A stretch of 64,000 nt of DNA, from assembly GCF_035762905.1 (NCBI RefSeq), contig NZ_DASUCC010000032.1, positions 1-64,000 of the forward strand. The letters are read 5' to 3'. The translations under genes were made by a program, and so were the position numbers. Positions 29,033 to 39,315 of the stretch are shown here, piece by piece. The notes beneath the pieces are model-generated. The model ran no database searches. It worked only from the letters and a program-made list of their open reading frames with translations, and had not been told where the DNA came from. The stretch comes from DASYTH01 sp035762905 (GTDB taxonomy: Bacteria; Actinomycetota; Actinomycetes; Mycobacteriales; Pseudonocardiaceae). Position 1 is the stretch's first letter. Every line of letters starts with the position of its first letter.

Positions 29033-30355
29033 TCAGCTTTCTGACACTCTGGCAAACTCCGCTCGGGGATTGCTGATCTGACCCATCGAGACCACCTCAC
29101 GCCGGAACAGACCACCGAGTAACCAGTCGGCAACCACGCGTGCTTTCCGGTTGAAGGTGGGCACGCGGGCGACGTGGTATCCGCGGTGCGCCGCCCAGGC
29201 GAGGAAACCCTTCAACTTGATGTTGTAGATGTCCGCCACGCCCTTGTGCAGGCCCAGGCTCGCCACCGAGCCGGCGTTGCGGTGCCGGTACGGCTTGAGC
29301 GGATGGTCACGCAGCGACGCCACGATGTTCTTGGCCAGCCGGTGCGCCTGACGCACGGCGTGCTGGGCGTTGGGCTGGCAGAGCGCGTTCGGGTCCTCGG
29401 CGATCCGCGCCAGGTCGGGCACGGCGGCGTTGTCCCCCGCCGTCCACACGCCCGGCCGGTCCACGACCTGGAGCTCGGCGGTGGCCCTGACCCGGCCCCG
29501 CTCGTCCAGCGGCAGGTCCGACCCGGTGAGCACCGGGTTGGCCTTCACCCCGGCCGTCCAGACGATCGTGTCGCTGTCGAACTCGGTGCCGTCGGAGAGC
29601 ACCACGTGCCCGTCCTCGAACGACTTCGCCAGCGTCGACAGGTAGACCTCGATGCCGCGCTGCTCCAGCTGCAGCACGGTGTAGACGCCGAGGCTCTCGC
29701 GCACCTCGGGCAGGATCCGCCCGGCGGCCTCGACCAGTACCCAGCGCAGATCCGACGGCTGGATGTTCTCGTAGTAGCGGGTGGCGAACCGGGCCATGTC
29801 CTCCAGCTCGCCGAGCGCCTCGATGCCGGCGAACCCGCCGCCGACGAAGGTGAAGGTGAGCAGCTTGCGGCGCCGCTCGGGGTCCTCGGTGACGGCCGCC
29901 TCGTCCAGCTTGGCCAGCACGTGGTTGCGCAGGTAGATCGCCTCGCCGATGGTGCGGAACGCGATGCCCCGCTCGGCCAGCCCCGGAACGGGCATCAGCC
30001 GGGCGACCGCGCCGAGCGCCACGACCAGCACGTCGTACTCGACCTCGTCGTGGGTCCCGTCCGGCCGCTCGACGGTCACGGTCCTGCGGTGGTCCTCGAT
30101 CCGGGCGACCCGGACGTTGAGCACGTGGCAGCGCTTGAGCACGCGCCGCAGCGGAACCACCACGTGCCGCGGCTCGATCGCGCCGCCGGCCGCCTCGGGC
30201 AGGAACGGCTGGTAGGTCATGTGCGGCTGCGGCTCGATCACCGTCACGGACGCCTCACCGGCCCGCAACCTGCGCTGCAGGCCGAGTGCGGTGTACAGGC
30301 CGACGTATCCGCCGCCCAGGATCACGATCCGGGTGGGTGTCGACTTCTGCGCCAT
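29033..30355 (-). CDS. ndh: Type II NADH dehydrogenase (NAD(P)/FAD-dependent oxidoreductase)
   Basis: 440 residues from MAQKST at 30355. The FAD-binding motif VILGGGYVGLYTA is at the N-terminus, the NADH-binding motif FTFVGGGFAGIEALGEL near residue 170, and the second FAD motif VWTAGDNAAVPD near residue 305. The C-terminal amphipathic region is typical for membrane association. NDH-2 passes electrons from NADH to menaquinone without pumping protons, an alternative to the NDH-1 encoded 10 kb away. It stands alone; an unrelated membrane-protein operon ends just upstream. Confidence 0.88.
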   Translation of the reverse strand: MAQKSTPTRIVILGGGYVGLYTALGLQRRLRAGEASVTVIEPQPHMTYQPFLPEAAGGAIEPRHVVVPLRRVLKRCHVLNVRVARIEDHRRTVTVERPDGTHDEVEYDVLVVALGAVARLMPVPGLAERGIAFRTIGEAIYLRNHVLAKLDEAAVTEDPERRRKLLTFTFVGGGFAGIEALGELEDMARFATRYYENIQPSDLRWVLVEAAGRILPEVRESLGVYTVLQLEQRGIEVYLSTLAKSFEDGHVVLSDGTEFDSDTIVWTAGVKANPVLTGSDLPLDERGRVRATAELQVVDRPGVWTAGDNAAVPDLARIAEDPNALCQPNAQHAVRQAHRLAKNIVASLRDHPLKPYRHRNAGSVASLGLHKGVADIYNIKLKGFLAWAAHRGYHVARVPTFNRKARVVADWLLGGLFRREVVSMGQISNPRAEFARVSES

Positions 30356-30445
30356 AACCCCATGGTCCCACCACGCAGCACGCATTGTGGTTGGGACGCG
30401 TGTGAGCCTGGTCGCCTTCCGGTCCAGACCATTTGCCTAATGAGT

Positions 30446-30964
30446 TCACTGTGGACGGTGCACCAACCAGGCTACCAGCAAAGCGATCCCGGCGACTCCG
30501 AGCAACGCGGCGAACTCCAGCACGGGCAGCGTCGTGCCGCCCGGAACCAGGGCCATCAGCCCGGCAAGAGCGAACACCGCGGCCTGCACGCCGACGAACC
30601 GCAGCGCCGGGACGCGCAGCGCCGCCAGGTGCACCCGGGCCCCGGGCGGCACCAGCCCGGCCAGCGCACAGCTGACGTGCATCAGGTGCAGCAGCGGGAC
30701 CAGCACCAGCATCGGCCCGAGCACCCCCGTGCCGGTCGCGACCACCGACATCGCGGTGAGCAACAGCACCAGCATCGGGGCCGGCGAGGACGGCATCCCC
30801 ACCGTGGCCGCGGCCGCAAGGCCGATCAGCCACAGCACCGGGCCGTGCAGGCCGGTGGCGGCCAGCACACCGACCACGCCCGCACCGGTCGCCGCCACCA
30901 GGACCCGCAGCGACCAACTCGGCAGGCCGCGGCCGATCTCGAGCACGTCCGGCCGCGTGGTCAC
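30446..30964 (-). CDS. Small multi-spanning membrane protein of the MoxR-DUF58 operon
   Basis: 172 residues from a GTG that overlaps the DUF58 stop by four bases. Five or six hydrophobic helices cover most of the protein (for example LWLIGLAAAATVGM, MLVLVPLLHLMHVS, VLEFAALLGVAGIALLVAWLV). No catalytic motif is visible and I do not recognise the family. As the last gene of the operon it probably works with the MoxR/DUF58/DUF4129 products at the membrane. Confidence 0.75.
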   Translation of the reverse strand: MTTRPDVLEIGRGLPSWSLRVLVAATGAGVVGVLAATGLHGPVLWLIGLAAAATVGMPSSPAPMLVLLLTAMSVVATGTGVLGPMLVLVPLLHLMHVSCALAGLVPPGARVHLAALRVPALRFVGVQAAVFALAGLMALVPGGTTLPVLEFAALLGVAGIALLVAWLVHRPQ

Positions 30965-32321
30965 CGGGCCACCCGGCGTCGCCGAAGCCGCCGCAGCATC
31001 ACGCTCACCGCACTCTCGTTCCAGGTCAGGGCCGGGATCCCGGTCCCGAGCAGCGCCGCGCGACGGACCCGCTGCTCGGCCCGCAGCACCCGCAGCACCA
31101 CCTCGCCCCACGGCGTGTCCCGCTGCGGCAGCAACGGACGGGGCAGCAGGTCGACCGCGATCACCGGGTTGCCCCGCCGGGCCGTGTGCACGGTGACGTC
31201 GACCGCCGCGTCGTCCAGGAACGTCGACAGCACCACCACCAGCGCGCCGGGCGGTGCCTGGGCCGGGCGCAGCACCGGCCGGGTGGTCCACCCGGCCAGC
31301 CGGCCGCAGACCACCAGCTGGTGCCGGATCCGTTCGAGCTGCCGGCGCCCGGACCCCGGTGGCACGCCCAGCCGTGGATTGCCCAGATCCACGAGGCCCA
31401 CCCGGTCGCCCTGGCGCAGGAATCCGGCGGCCAGCGCGGTCACCGCCCGCACGCCGGTGTCCAGGCTGCCGCCGGCGCGCACCACGCCGGGCTCGTGGTC
31501 GGCCCAGGTGTGCAGGTCCGCGCCCACGTCCACCCGGGTGTCCAGCACCAGCACCAGGTCCGCGTCCGCCTCGGCGTGCCGCTCCCGCACGTGCAGCGTG
31601 CCGGGCACCAGCTGCCCGCCGGCGGCCGCGGCGGCGCGCAGCGAGACCCGCCAGTCCACCCGGCGCAGCCGGTCCCCCGGCTGGAACGGCCGGATGTCGC
31701 GGTGTTCGGAGCCGTCCCCGGCCCGCGGCGACCGGTGCACACCGACCAGCCCGGCCGCCCGGGGCGGCAGCGGACCCGGCTGGGCCGCCGACACCGGGGG
31801 CAGCACCAGGCGACGGGCCTCGGCGCCGACCACCGGCCCGTAGACCACCAGGCCGTCCGGCCCGGCCATCAGGTGGTCCGGTCGCAGCTCCAGGCCCTCG
31901 CCCCAGGCGTCGTACCGGACCCGCGCCAGCACCGTGGTCGCCGTGGCCGGCAGCAGGTGCACCGGCCCGATCCCCTTGCCCGGCACCGGCATCCGCAGCG
32001 CGACCAGCTCGGTGCCGCGGCCCGGGTCGACGGTCACCGCGAGCCGCCCGGCCTCGCCCGCCTCGCCAAGCCGGGTGCGCCGCCGCACCACCACCGCCGG
32101 GTCACCGGACACCGAGATCCCGAGCGCCGCGCTGATCAGCAGCGGCGCGCCGATCAGGAACAGCAGCGGTTGGTGCAGCACCAGACCGGCGACGACCAGA
32201 CCCAACCCGCCGAGCACGCCACGGTGCAGCGCGTCGCTGACCCGCCACCCCGCCGTGCCCTGGCTGCGCCAGGCCTTGGCCCAGCGCAACATCCGGTGCT
32301 CGGGAAGGCCGAGCGGCCCGA

Positions 32322-32325
<4 letters not shown>
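30961..32325 (-). CDS. DUF58 domain protein (VWA-like), MoxR partner
   Basis: 454 residues. Two hydrophobic helices near residues 35-75 precede the body; the DUF58 signature region is HRDIRPFQPGDRLRRVDWRVSLR (around residue 215), followed by a VWA-like part with LVLVLDTRVDV. DUF58 proteins are consistently encoded beside MoxR ATPases, which are thought to remodel or activate partners. The GTG at 32325 overlaps the moxR stop (GTGA); the longer frame is inside moxR. Function in detail unknown. Confidence 0.88.
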
Positions 32326-33304
<979 letters not shown>

Positions 33305-33308
<4 letters not shown>

Positions 33309-33772
33309 GACCCCTCCAGTCGATCGAGCAGCTCGGCGAGCCGGGCCGGCTCGGGCAGTGGCGTGCGGTCGTCGGTGAGCAACCGGTACAGCTCGGGATC
33401 GAGCGCGGCGCGCGCCCGCGGATCGTCCAGGCCGGTCAGGTCGGACGTTCCGGGCCGGGTGCGCAGCGTGGCCAGCGCCAGGCTGGCCAACCGGGGCCGC
33501 ACCCGGGTGAGGTACCGCTGCTGGTCGCCCGCCGCCTCGGCGAGCCGGATGGCCAGCGTGCTCGCGCGCAGGTCGGTGGACGAGAACTCGCCGGAGGGCA
33601 CCGGATCCCAGTTGGCATCCAGCGGGCCGGACAGCAGGCTGCCGAGCAGCACGAGGCCACCGGCCGGCAGGCTCAGCGCGACCGCCCAGAGCACCGGGAT
33701 GGCGAACAGGTAGTTGATGACGAGCATGGTCACCGCGGCCGCGAACAGGGCCAGTGCCACAGCCTTGATCAT
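33305..33772 (-). CDS. Two-helix membrane protein in the MoxR operon
   Basis: 155 residues. Two N-terminal membrane helices (KAVALALFAAAVTMLVINYL and VALSLPAGGLVLLGSLL) are followed by a soluble Arg/Leu-rich domain of about 100 residues. It overlaps both neighbours by four bases, so it is a fixed part of the operon DUF4129 - this gene - MoxR - DUF58 - membrane protein. I do not recognise a named family. Confidence 0.8.
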
Positions 33773-34458
33773 GCGACCGGCTCCGGGGTCAGCGTGCGCA
33801 CGATCTCGTCCAGCGCGGCCCGTGCCGCCTCGGCGTCGGCCTGGGTGACCGGATAGCCCGGCGCGAACCGGGCCCGGTGGTAGAGCCGGCGCAGCTCGTC
33901 GAGGGCCGCGGTCTCGGCGCCGAGCGCCGCGGTGAACTCGGTCGGCGTCTGGTGTGGCCGGCGCGGGGTGCCGGTGTCCTCGGCCGCCTCCTCCAGCCGC
34001 ACCCAGGCCGCGATCACCGCGTCCCTCGGCGGGCCGCCGTAGTGCCTGATCAGCTCCGCCTGCGCCGCGCGGGCCGCGTCCAGCAACCGGTTCGGCCCCG
34101 GATCGACCGCGAACCCGGTGCTCTCCCGGTCGGTCCGGCCCGGCACCGGCAGCCGGAACCGGCGCCACCGGAGCACCGCGAGGGCAATCGTCAGCACCAC
34201 GGACAGAACCAGCAGCAGCACCGGCATGAGCAGCAGCGCCCGGGCCAGCCACCCGCCCCACTCGTTCGGCTCCACGGATCCGGACTCGGGTTCCGGCGGC
34301 TCCGGCAGCTCGATGGTGGGAAAACCGAAGAAGGAGAACAACTTCTCGCCCTCGCCGGCCGGCACGGCCGACCCGCCCGCCGTCGCCACCGCGGCGAGCA
34401 TCAGCAGCGCCCCGATCGCCACCAGCGCCGGCACCCGGCTCGTCATCCCCAGCAGCAT
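33769..34458 (-). CDS. DUF4129 domain-containing membrane protein
   Basis: 229 residues from the ATG at 34458 (GCGGGG six bases upstream); an ATG at 34446 is the alternative. An N-terminal signal or helix, an extracytoplasmic linker rich in Glu and Pro, a second helix (LLLMPVLLLVLSVVLTIALAVL), then the cytoplasmic DUF4129 domain (AELIRHYGGPPRDAVIAAW; LYHRARFAPGYPV). DUF4129 often accompanies transglutaminase-like, DUF58 and MoxR genes, as here. It is first of the operon and diverges from the methyltransferase with a 92-base spacer. Confidence 0.82.
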   Translation of the reverse strand: MLLGMTSRVPALVAIGALLMLAAVATAGGSAVPAGEGEKLFSFFGFPTIELPEPPEPESGSVEPNEWGGWLARALLLMPVLLLVLSVVLTIALAVLRWRRFRLPVPGRTDRESTGFAVDPGPNRLLDAARAAQAELIRHYGGPPRDAVIAAWVRLEEAAEDTGTPRRPHQTPTEFTAALGAETAALDELRRLYHRARFAPGYPVTQADAEAARAALDEIVRTLTPEPVA

Positions 34459-34550
34459 GCCGCACCCCGCCGCACACGTCGCCCCCGTTACCCACTCGAT
34501 ATGTGGCGTATTGCCGCACCGAGGCAACGGTCGCCACCTAGCCTGAGCCA

Positions 34551-35561
34551 ATGGATGTCCCCACCGCGACACCGTCGATTCGGGCAATGGCGGATCTGGC
34601 CACTCCCATGGCCATTCGGGTGGCCGCGACGCTCAGCCTGGTGGAGCGTGCGGGCAGCGCGGGAGCAACGGTGGAACGACTCGCCGCCGAGACCGGAACC
34701 TCCGCGCCGGCCCTGCATCGTCTGCTCGATCACCTGGTCACGATCGGCGTCTTCGACCGGGACCGGCAGTCCGGCCGCTATCGCCCGACGATCGTTGGCG
34801 CCCAGTTGGGCGCGGACGCCCCGGAAGGGGTCAAACCCCTACTCGACATCAATTGCGCCGGCGGACGCGCCGACCTCGCTTTCGTCGACCTCCTCGGCAC
34901 GATCGTCACCGGCGCTCCCGCCTACCCGCACCGGTACGGGCGCGATTTCTGGGCCGACCTGGACGCCAGTCCGGAATTGCGCCGCTCGTTCGATGCCCAG
35001 ATGAACTGGCGGTTCCGGGTGCAGGCCAGCCAGATCGCGGAAGGTTTCGACTGGACCCGCTTCCCGTCGATCGTGGACGTCGGCGGGGGCGATGGATTCG
35101 TGCTCGCCGCGATCCTGCACGCCCACCCCGAGCTTCGCGGGCGGGTCCTGGACCTGGCGCCAACCACCACCGCCGCCGCCGACCGGTTCGCCGCGGCCGG
35201 GCTCGACGATCGGGCCGGCACGGTGACCGGCAGCTTCTTCGACCCGCTGCCCGCGGGCGCCGACGCCTACCTGTTGTCCGACATCCTGCACGACTGGGAC
35301 GACGACCATGCCCGGACGATCCTGACCGGGTGTCGCCGCGCCGCCGCACCGCACGGCACGGTGGTGGTGATCGAGCCGATCCGCGGCCAGGGCGCCGGCA
35401 CCGACATGGACCTGTTCATGCTGATGTGCTTCGGCGGCCGGGAACGCACGGTCGACGAGCTGACCACCCTGGCCGCCGGCTGCGGCCTCCGACTCGACCG
35501 CAGCGGCCCGGTTTCGGATGAGCGCACCGCACTGGAGTTCCGCGTCGCGCCCCACGACTGA
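34551..35561 (+). CDS. SAM-dependent O-methyltransferase (acetylserotonin OMT-like)
   Basis: 336 residues. An N-terminal winged-helix dimerisation domain (VERLAAETGTSAPALHRLLDHLVTIG) precedes the methyltransferase domain with SAM motif IVDVGGGDGFVLAAIL near residue 180. ADAYLLSDILHDWDDDHARTIL contains the general-base histidine and acidic residues of the family. Such enzymes methylate hydroxyls of phenols and secondary metabolites. No other biosynthetic genes are nearby, so it seems an orphan at the edge of the accessory stretch. Confidence 0.88.
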   Translation: MDVPTATPSIRAMADLATPMAIRVAATLSLVERAGSAGATVERLAAETGTSAPALHRLLDHLVTIGVFDRDRQSGRYRPTIVGAQLGADAPEGVKPLLDINCAGGRADLAFVDLLGTIVTGAPAYPHRYGRDFWADLDASPELRRSFDAQMNWRFRVQASQIAEGFDWTRFPSIVDVGGGDGFVLAAILHAHPELRGRVLDLAPTTTAAADRFAAAGLDDRAGTVTGSFFDPLPAGADAYLLSDILHDWDDDHARTILTGCRRAAAPHGTVVVIEPIRGQGAGTDMDLFMLMCFGGRERTVDELTTLAAGCGLRLDRSGPVSDERTALEFRVAPHD

Positions 35562-35576
35562 CCGGGTGGATCCGTC

Positions 35577-36235
35577 TCACATCTGCGCGATGGCGATCTG
35601 TGTCGCCAGATCGCCCATCCGCTTCAGGCGCTCGTGCAGGAGGTCGGAGTAGAGCCAGTCGCGAACGGCGGCGAACGGGTCCTCCGGGAACCACCACAGC
35701 ATCGGCTGGTGTCCGGGGGGGTCGTCGGCCCAGTACTGGGCGAGGCGCGCGATGCCGGCGTCCGCGTCCGGCCCGGTCAGCGTGTCGACGTAGTCCAGCC
35801 AGGGCTTCAGATCCTGGTCCGCATTGGCGGCGGCACCCAGGAAGGTGGAGGCGACCAGCGGGTCCTCCTCCTCGGTGACCGCCCGCGCCACCTCGCGCGG
35901 AGCGCACCCCGGACCGCGGACCGCTCCGGTTCCGGCCAGGTGCCGAACCGGGCGAAGGTCAGCCCCTTCAGCAGCATCTCGTCGCGCCAGCGTTCCAGTA
36001 GGCCGAGGATCCGGGGCGCCAGCCCGCGCCACAGCAGCCCGTACTGCTCCTCATTCCAGTGGCCGTCCGACTCCCGCGCGAACGCCATGACGAGGTCATC
36101 CGGCACTCCGGCCCGGTCCGCGCCCAACTGGTCCAACTCGGCCTGCGTGTAGCAGTACGTACAGCCCTCGACCGGGCCCACCCTGGGAACCCCGGCGAAG
36201 ACCAGCTCCAACTCCGACTGGTTCAGTCCCACCAC
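35577..36235 (-). pseudogene. Frameshifted conserved hypothetical gene
   Basis: The N-terminal part (GTG at 36235: VGLNQSELELVFAGVPRVG, then YCYTQAELDQLG, HWNEEQYGLLWRGLAPRIL) reads in one frame to about 35900. The C-terminal part (VARAVTEEEDPLVASTF, PGHQPMLWWFPEDPFAAV, ending AIAQM) continues in a second frame to the stop at 35577. The switch falls within about 35890-35915, in a run of CG repeats. Together the pieces would make one protein of about 218 residues of unknown function. A real frameshift or a sequencing error would look the same. Confidence 0.75.
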
Positions 36236-36290
36236 ATCACCGTAGCCAACCGACGACGCGCGGCCCGCGGGGCGGGGACTCGAACGACTA

Positions 36291-36789
36291 CTACTTCGGC
36301 TCCGACAGGAGCGTGCGCGCCTCGGTCAACGCGAAACCCAAGAGGTTCAGCCCGCGCCATTCCGCCGGCTCGGTGGCTCGCGGATCATCCGCGGTCAACC
36401 CGATGCCCCATATGCACGATCTCAAACCGACACTCCGCCCACCGCTGCTGATCGAACCCCCGCACACCACGCCCCAACTCCTTCGCCTGGCGTGGATGGG
36501 ATGCCCGGACGACCTCGGCAGCGCTGGCCTCGTCTCCGAACAACTTCGCCTTCCGCCACATCATGAAATGCTCAGCGGTACGGAAGTTCACCCCATCCAC
36601 GACGAACGGAGCCGGCCACCACTGGCTCAGGCAACCCTTCCCGACGCGTCCATCCCGCTCCGGCTGATGCCCCCAGAAGAAAAGAAACTTGATCCGCTCG
36701 CCCCGGCCCAGCCGGCTGACCAGCTCGGCGACGCTCCTCGGACTCCCAGCCACGGCGCGCAGCATGCCGCCCGCCGGAGCATCTGGCAA
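36291..36789 (-). pseudogene. NADAR-family gene with internal deletion
   Basis: The first 125 codons are a normal NADAR protein (IKFLFFWGHQPERDG, GKGCLSQWWPAPFVVDGV, TAEHFMMWRKAKLFGDEAS, FDQQRWAECRFEIV). The frame then ends early. Immediately after, in another frame, the family's C-terminus appears (IWGIGLTADDPRATEPAEWR, LNLLGFALTEAR) down to the TAG at 36291. About 35-40 residues normally between these parts are missing, so a deletion shifted the frame. NADAR proteins handle ADP-ribose or riboflavin-pathway intermediates. The 5' end is uncertain; the first frame opens with TTG at 36789. Confidence 0.8.
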
Positions 36790-36827
36790 CCGACTTGCGG
36801 CGCATGAGCCACTGTAGAGTCGGGCGC

Positions 36828-37373
36828 GTGCGGCTGGGCATCGCCCACCATCTCGGATGGGCAGTGGCGGTCACGGCATCGGGCGACCACCAGGTCGTGG
36901 ACCGCAGGCGGATCGAGCTGATCGAACCCGGCATGCCGACGGCACCGATCGAACACGATGGCAAAGCTCTCGACGATGCCGCCGCGGCGGCGCTGGTGGC
37001 CAGGGTGCGCGCGTCGGCCGTCCGGGCGGCATCGGCGTCGCTGGACCAGTTGGCCACCGCACTGCCCGAACCGATCGTGTCGATGTCGCTGCGATCCTGG
37101 CCGCTGGACTTCCCCGACGACATCGCCGTTCAACGTCGCCCGCCCCATGATTCCCGCGCCGACTCCGTCATGTACCGCCAGGTGCTGGCCGAACTCGCCA
37201 ACGCACGCGGCTGGGCGGTCCACCTTTATGACGCCAGAGATGTTGAGGGCCAAGCGATCCGAGTCCTCGGAGCGCGAGCCGACGAGGTGCTGCACGGCCC
37301 GAGGGCAACGCTCGGACCGCCGTGGACCAAGGATCATCGGATGGCGCTCGCGGCGACGATCATCGCCGGTTGA
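36828..37373 (+). CDS. Conserved hypothetical protein
   Basis: 181 residues from a GTG at 36828. The start (RLGIAHHLGWAVAVTASGD), the core (LRSWPLDFPDDIAVQRRPP; DSVMYRQVLAELANARGW) and the end (GPPWTKDHRMALAATIIAG) are well-formed with normal codon use and no membrane segment. The opening beta strand and the conserved acidic residues are reminiscent of an RNase H/RuvC-like fold, but this is only an impression. The gene looks intact although it sits between broken neighbours. Confidence 0.7.
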   Translation: MRLGIAHHLGWAVAVTASGDHQVVDRRRIELIEPGMPTAPIEHDGKALDDAAAAALVARVRASAVRAASASLDQLATALPEPIVSMSLRSWPLDFPDDIAVQRRPPHDSRADSVMYRQVLAELANARGWAVHLYDARDVEGQAIRVLGARADEVLHGPRATLGPPWTKDHRMALAATIIAG

Positions 37374-37398
37374 GGCGCGCGCCGATAGCCTTCGCACC

Positions 37399-37782
37399 AT
37401 GCATCGCAGTCGGCTGGTCGGGATCCTCATCGACACGCCCGCTCCGCAGGCCGGCGCGGCAACGGACTTCTGGTCCGCGGCGCTGGGTGTCCCGGCTCGT
37501 CCCGCCCCGGGCGAGGAGCAGTACACCGTCCTGGTCGGCGCCGTCCCCGGCCTGCTGACCGTCGTCCAGGCGGTCGACGACGGCGCGCCGCGCTACCACG
37601 TCGACATCGAGACCGACGACCTGGACGCAGAGGTTGCCCGCCTCACGGCGCTGGGCGCGGAGCCGGTGGCCCGCTGGAAGGATGCCCACACGCTGCGCGC
37701 TCCAGGCGGCCACCTGCTCTGCGTGGTGCCCGTGCACAGCGATCCCGAGACGTTTGCCAGCTCAGCTCGAACCTGGCCGTGA
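37399..37782 (+). CDS. VOC (glyoxalase-like) family protein
   Basis: 127 residues. VOC pattern: RLVGILIDTPAPQAGAATDFW at the N-terminus, RYHVDIETDDLDAEVARLTALGAEPV in the middle, and LRAPGGHLLCVVPV at the end. It is a small single-unit glyoxalase-like protein of unknown substrate. It follows the conserved hypothetical gene after 25 bases and is followed at once by a truncated hydrolase. Confidence 0.82.
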   Translation: MHRSRLVGILIDTPAPQAGAATDFWSAALGVPARPAPGEEQYTVLVGAVPGLLTVVQAVDDGAPRYHVDIETDDLDAEVARLTALGAEPVARWKDAHTLRAPGGHLLCVVPVHSDPETFASSARTWP

Positions 37783-37828
37783 GGCGTCGGCGGCGTTGGC
37801 TCCGAAAACGTAGTCCAGTTGCGCCGGC

Positions 37829-38188
37829 TCTCCAGGCCATCCGGTCGATGAGGAACACTGGCGCGCGGCTGGTCGCGTGGCCCACCAACGAGGCAGCTAT
37901 GCGTCGGGAAGCCTCCGGCACACCGCTGCCCTCATGGGCGAGCGGGACCTCCGCGCGGAGCTTGCCACGCTGACCATGCCGGCACTGGTGGTGCACGGCG
38001 AAGCCGACCCGATCCAGTCCTGGCGCGCCGGGAAAGCGACGGCGGACGCCATCCCGGGTGCCCGGTTCCTGCTCCTGCCCGGAGTCGGCCACGACTTGCC
38101 CCGAGCGGTATGGCCCACCGTCATCGACGAGATCACCGCCCTCGCCACCCGCTCGACCGGGCAGCCGGACGTAGCGACACCCGCCTGA
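37829..38188 (+). pseudogene. C-terminal remnant of an alpha/beta hydrolase
   Basis: Only the last third of a hydrolase is present. The readable part begins PGHPVDEEHWRAAGRVAHQ, continues with LATLTMPALVVHGEADPI (acidic residue strand), IPGARFLLLPGVGHDLP (catalytic histidine) and ends ATPA. The N-terminal half with the oxyanion hole and nucleophilic serine is absent upstream, where the VOC gene ends. Without the serine it cannot be active. Confidence 0.72.
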
Positions 38189-38224
38189 CTCACAAGGCGT
38201 GTTCTGCTGCCAGAACTACCGGAC

Positions 38225-39202
38225 TCACGGGGCCGCGGTTTCCCGAAGCTCGGCGATGACCCGCGCGACGGCGGCAAGCTCCTCGGCGCTGGGCACCACC
38301 TTGACGTGGTCGGAGACTTCGGGCGAGACGCGCACCTCGTGGCCTTCGGTCTCCAGCGCTCGCACCACGTTCAGCCAATCCGTGCCCGGGTCGCCGTCCC
38401 AGGCTCGCGAAAGTCGAAGACTCAGCTTGTCCAGCCCGGATCGGAGGTCCACCCGCGGTAGGACGACAGCCCCGGCACAGCGCTCGACCTGCTCCGGCCA
38501 ACGATCCGCCCAGAACTCGACCCGCCAGCCGGGCCAGCGCGCGGCGAGTTCGACGCTCGTGCTTGGCAACCTGCCCATCGTCCAGAAGCCGGCGGTCCGC
38601 GTCGCAAGATCGATGTGTAGGCCGGACTCGGGATGCTCCAGACACTCGTCGACGCGCGCCCGCCGCGGAAGTGCCGCCACGAGGTCCGGACCCCGCCACG
38701 CGCACGAGAGAGAGCCACGCAGCGCGAAAGCGTCGACCCGCCCGGTCGTATCGCGAACGGTCACCAGACAGCCGATGTAGTCGGGATCACCGGGGAACAG
38801 TTGTGCATCCGTCCCGCGTTCCACCCGCACGACTGCCGGGTCGAGGTCCACATGAGCGACGATGTCACCCAATCCGCCGTATGCCCAGCGAATGTCCCAG
38901 CCGGGCCAGGTACGGGCCAGGACCGCGGCCAGCGCGGCACGATGCGCCGGGCCGTCGAGGTGCCAGGTGAAGTACAGCAGCACCCGCCGCCGATGATCGA
39001 TCAGTGCCGCACCCTCACACCAGTCATCGTCCAGCCACCCCGCGACCGTGTCCTCGACCTGGCGTTGAACACTGGCGAATCTGGTCGTCGCATCGGGACC
39101 CACGATGAGATCGGTGTCCATTCGGACAGCTCCCCAGTGGGAGTAGTACAGGCGCCACCGACCGTCCCTCCCCACCACGACATAGTTCGCCCGGTCCCCC
39201 AT
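38225..39202 (-). CDS. Conserved hypothetical protein
   Basis: 325 residues, start MGDRANYVVVGRDGRWRLYY. Tryptophan-rich, soluble, no membrane segment. Recognisable blocks are YFTWHLDGPAHRAALAAVLA, WPGWDIRWAYGGLGDI and a related later block WPGWRVEFWADRWPEQ, suggesting an internal duplication. Similar proteins beginning MGDRAN occur in other actinomycetes, with no known function to my knowledge. The gene appears intact. Confidence 0.75.
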   Translation of the reverse strand: MGDRANYVVVGRDGRWRLYYSHWGAVRMDTDLIVGPDATTRFASVQRQVEDTVAGWLDDDWCEGAALIDHRRRVLLYFTWHLDGPAHRAALAAVLARTWPGWDIRWAYGGLGDIVAHVDLDPAVVRVERGTDAQLFPGDPDYIGCLVTVRDTTGRVDAFALRGSLSCAWRGPDLVAALPRRARVDECLEHPESGLHIDLATRTAGFWTMGRLPSTSVELAARWPGWRVEFWADRWPEQVERCAGAVVLPRVDLRSGLDKLSLRLSRAWDGDPGTDWLNVVRALETEGHEVRVSPEVSDHVKVVPSAEELAAVARVIAELRETAAP

Positions 39203-39315
39203 GATCAGTCATCTCCCGGCCGTCACTTACGGAACCCGCCCAGCATCGCAGAACCCGAATCGCCCGTCGCGCGAGTTCGCGGCAGCCCTACCCGGATTCA
39301 CGGACGCCGAGCGCG

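Noticed and set aside
34551..39202. Secondary-metabolite gene cluster around the methyltransferase
   Set aside because: There is a single O-methyltransferase with no synthase, carrier or transporter genes around it.
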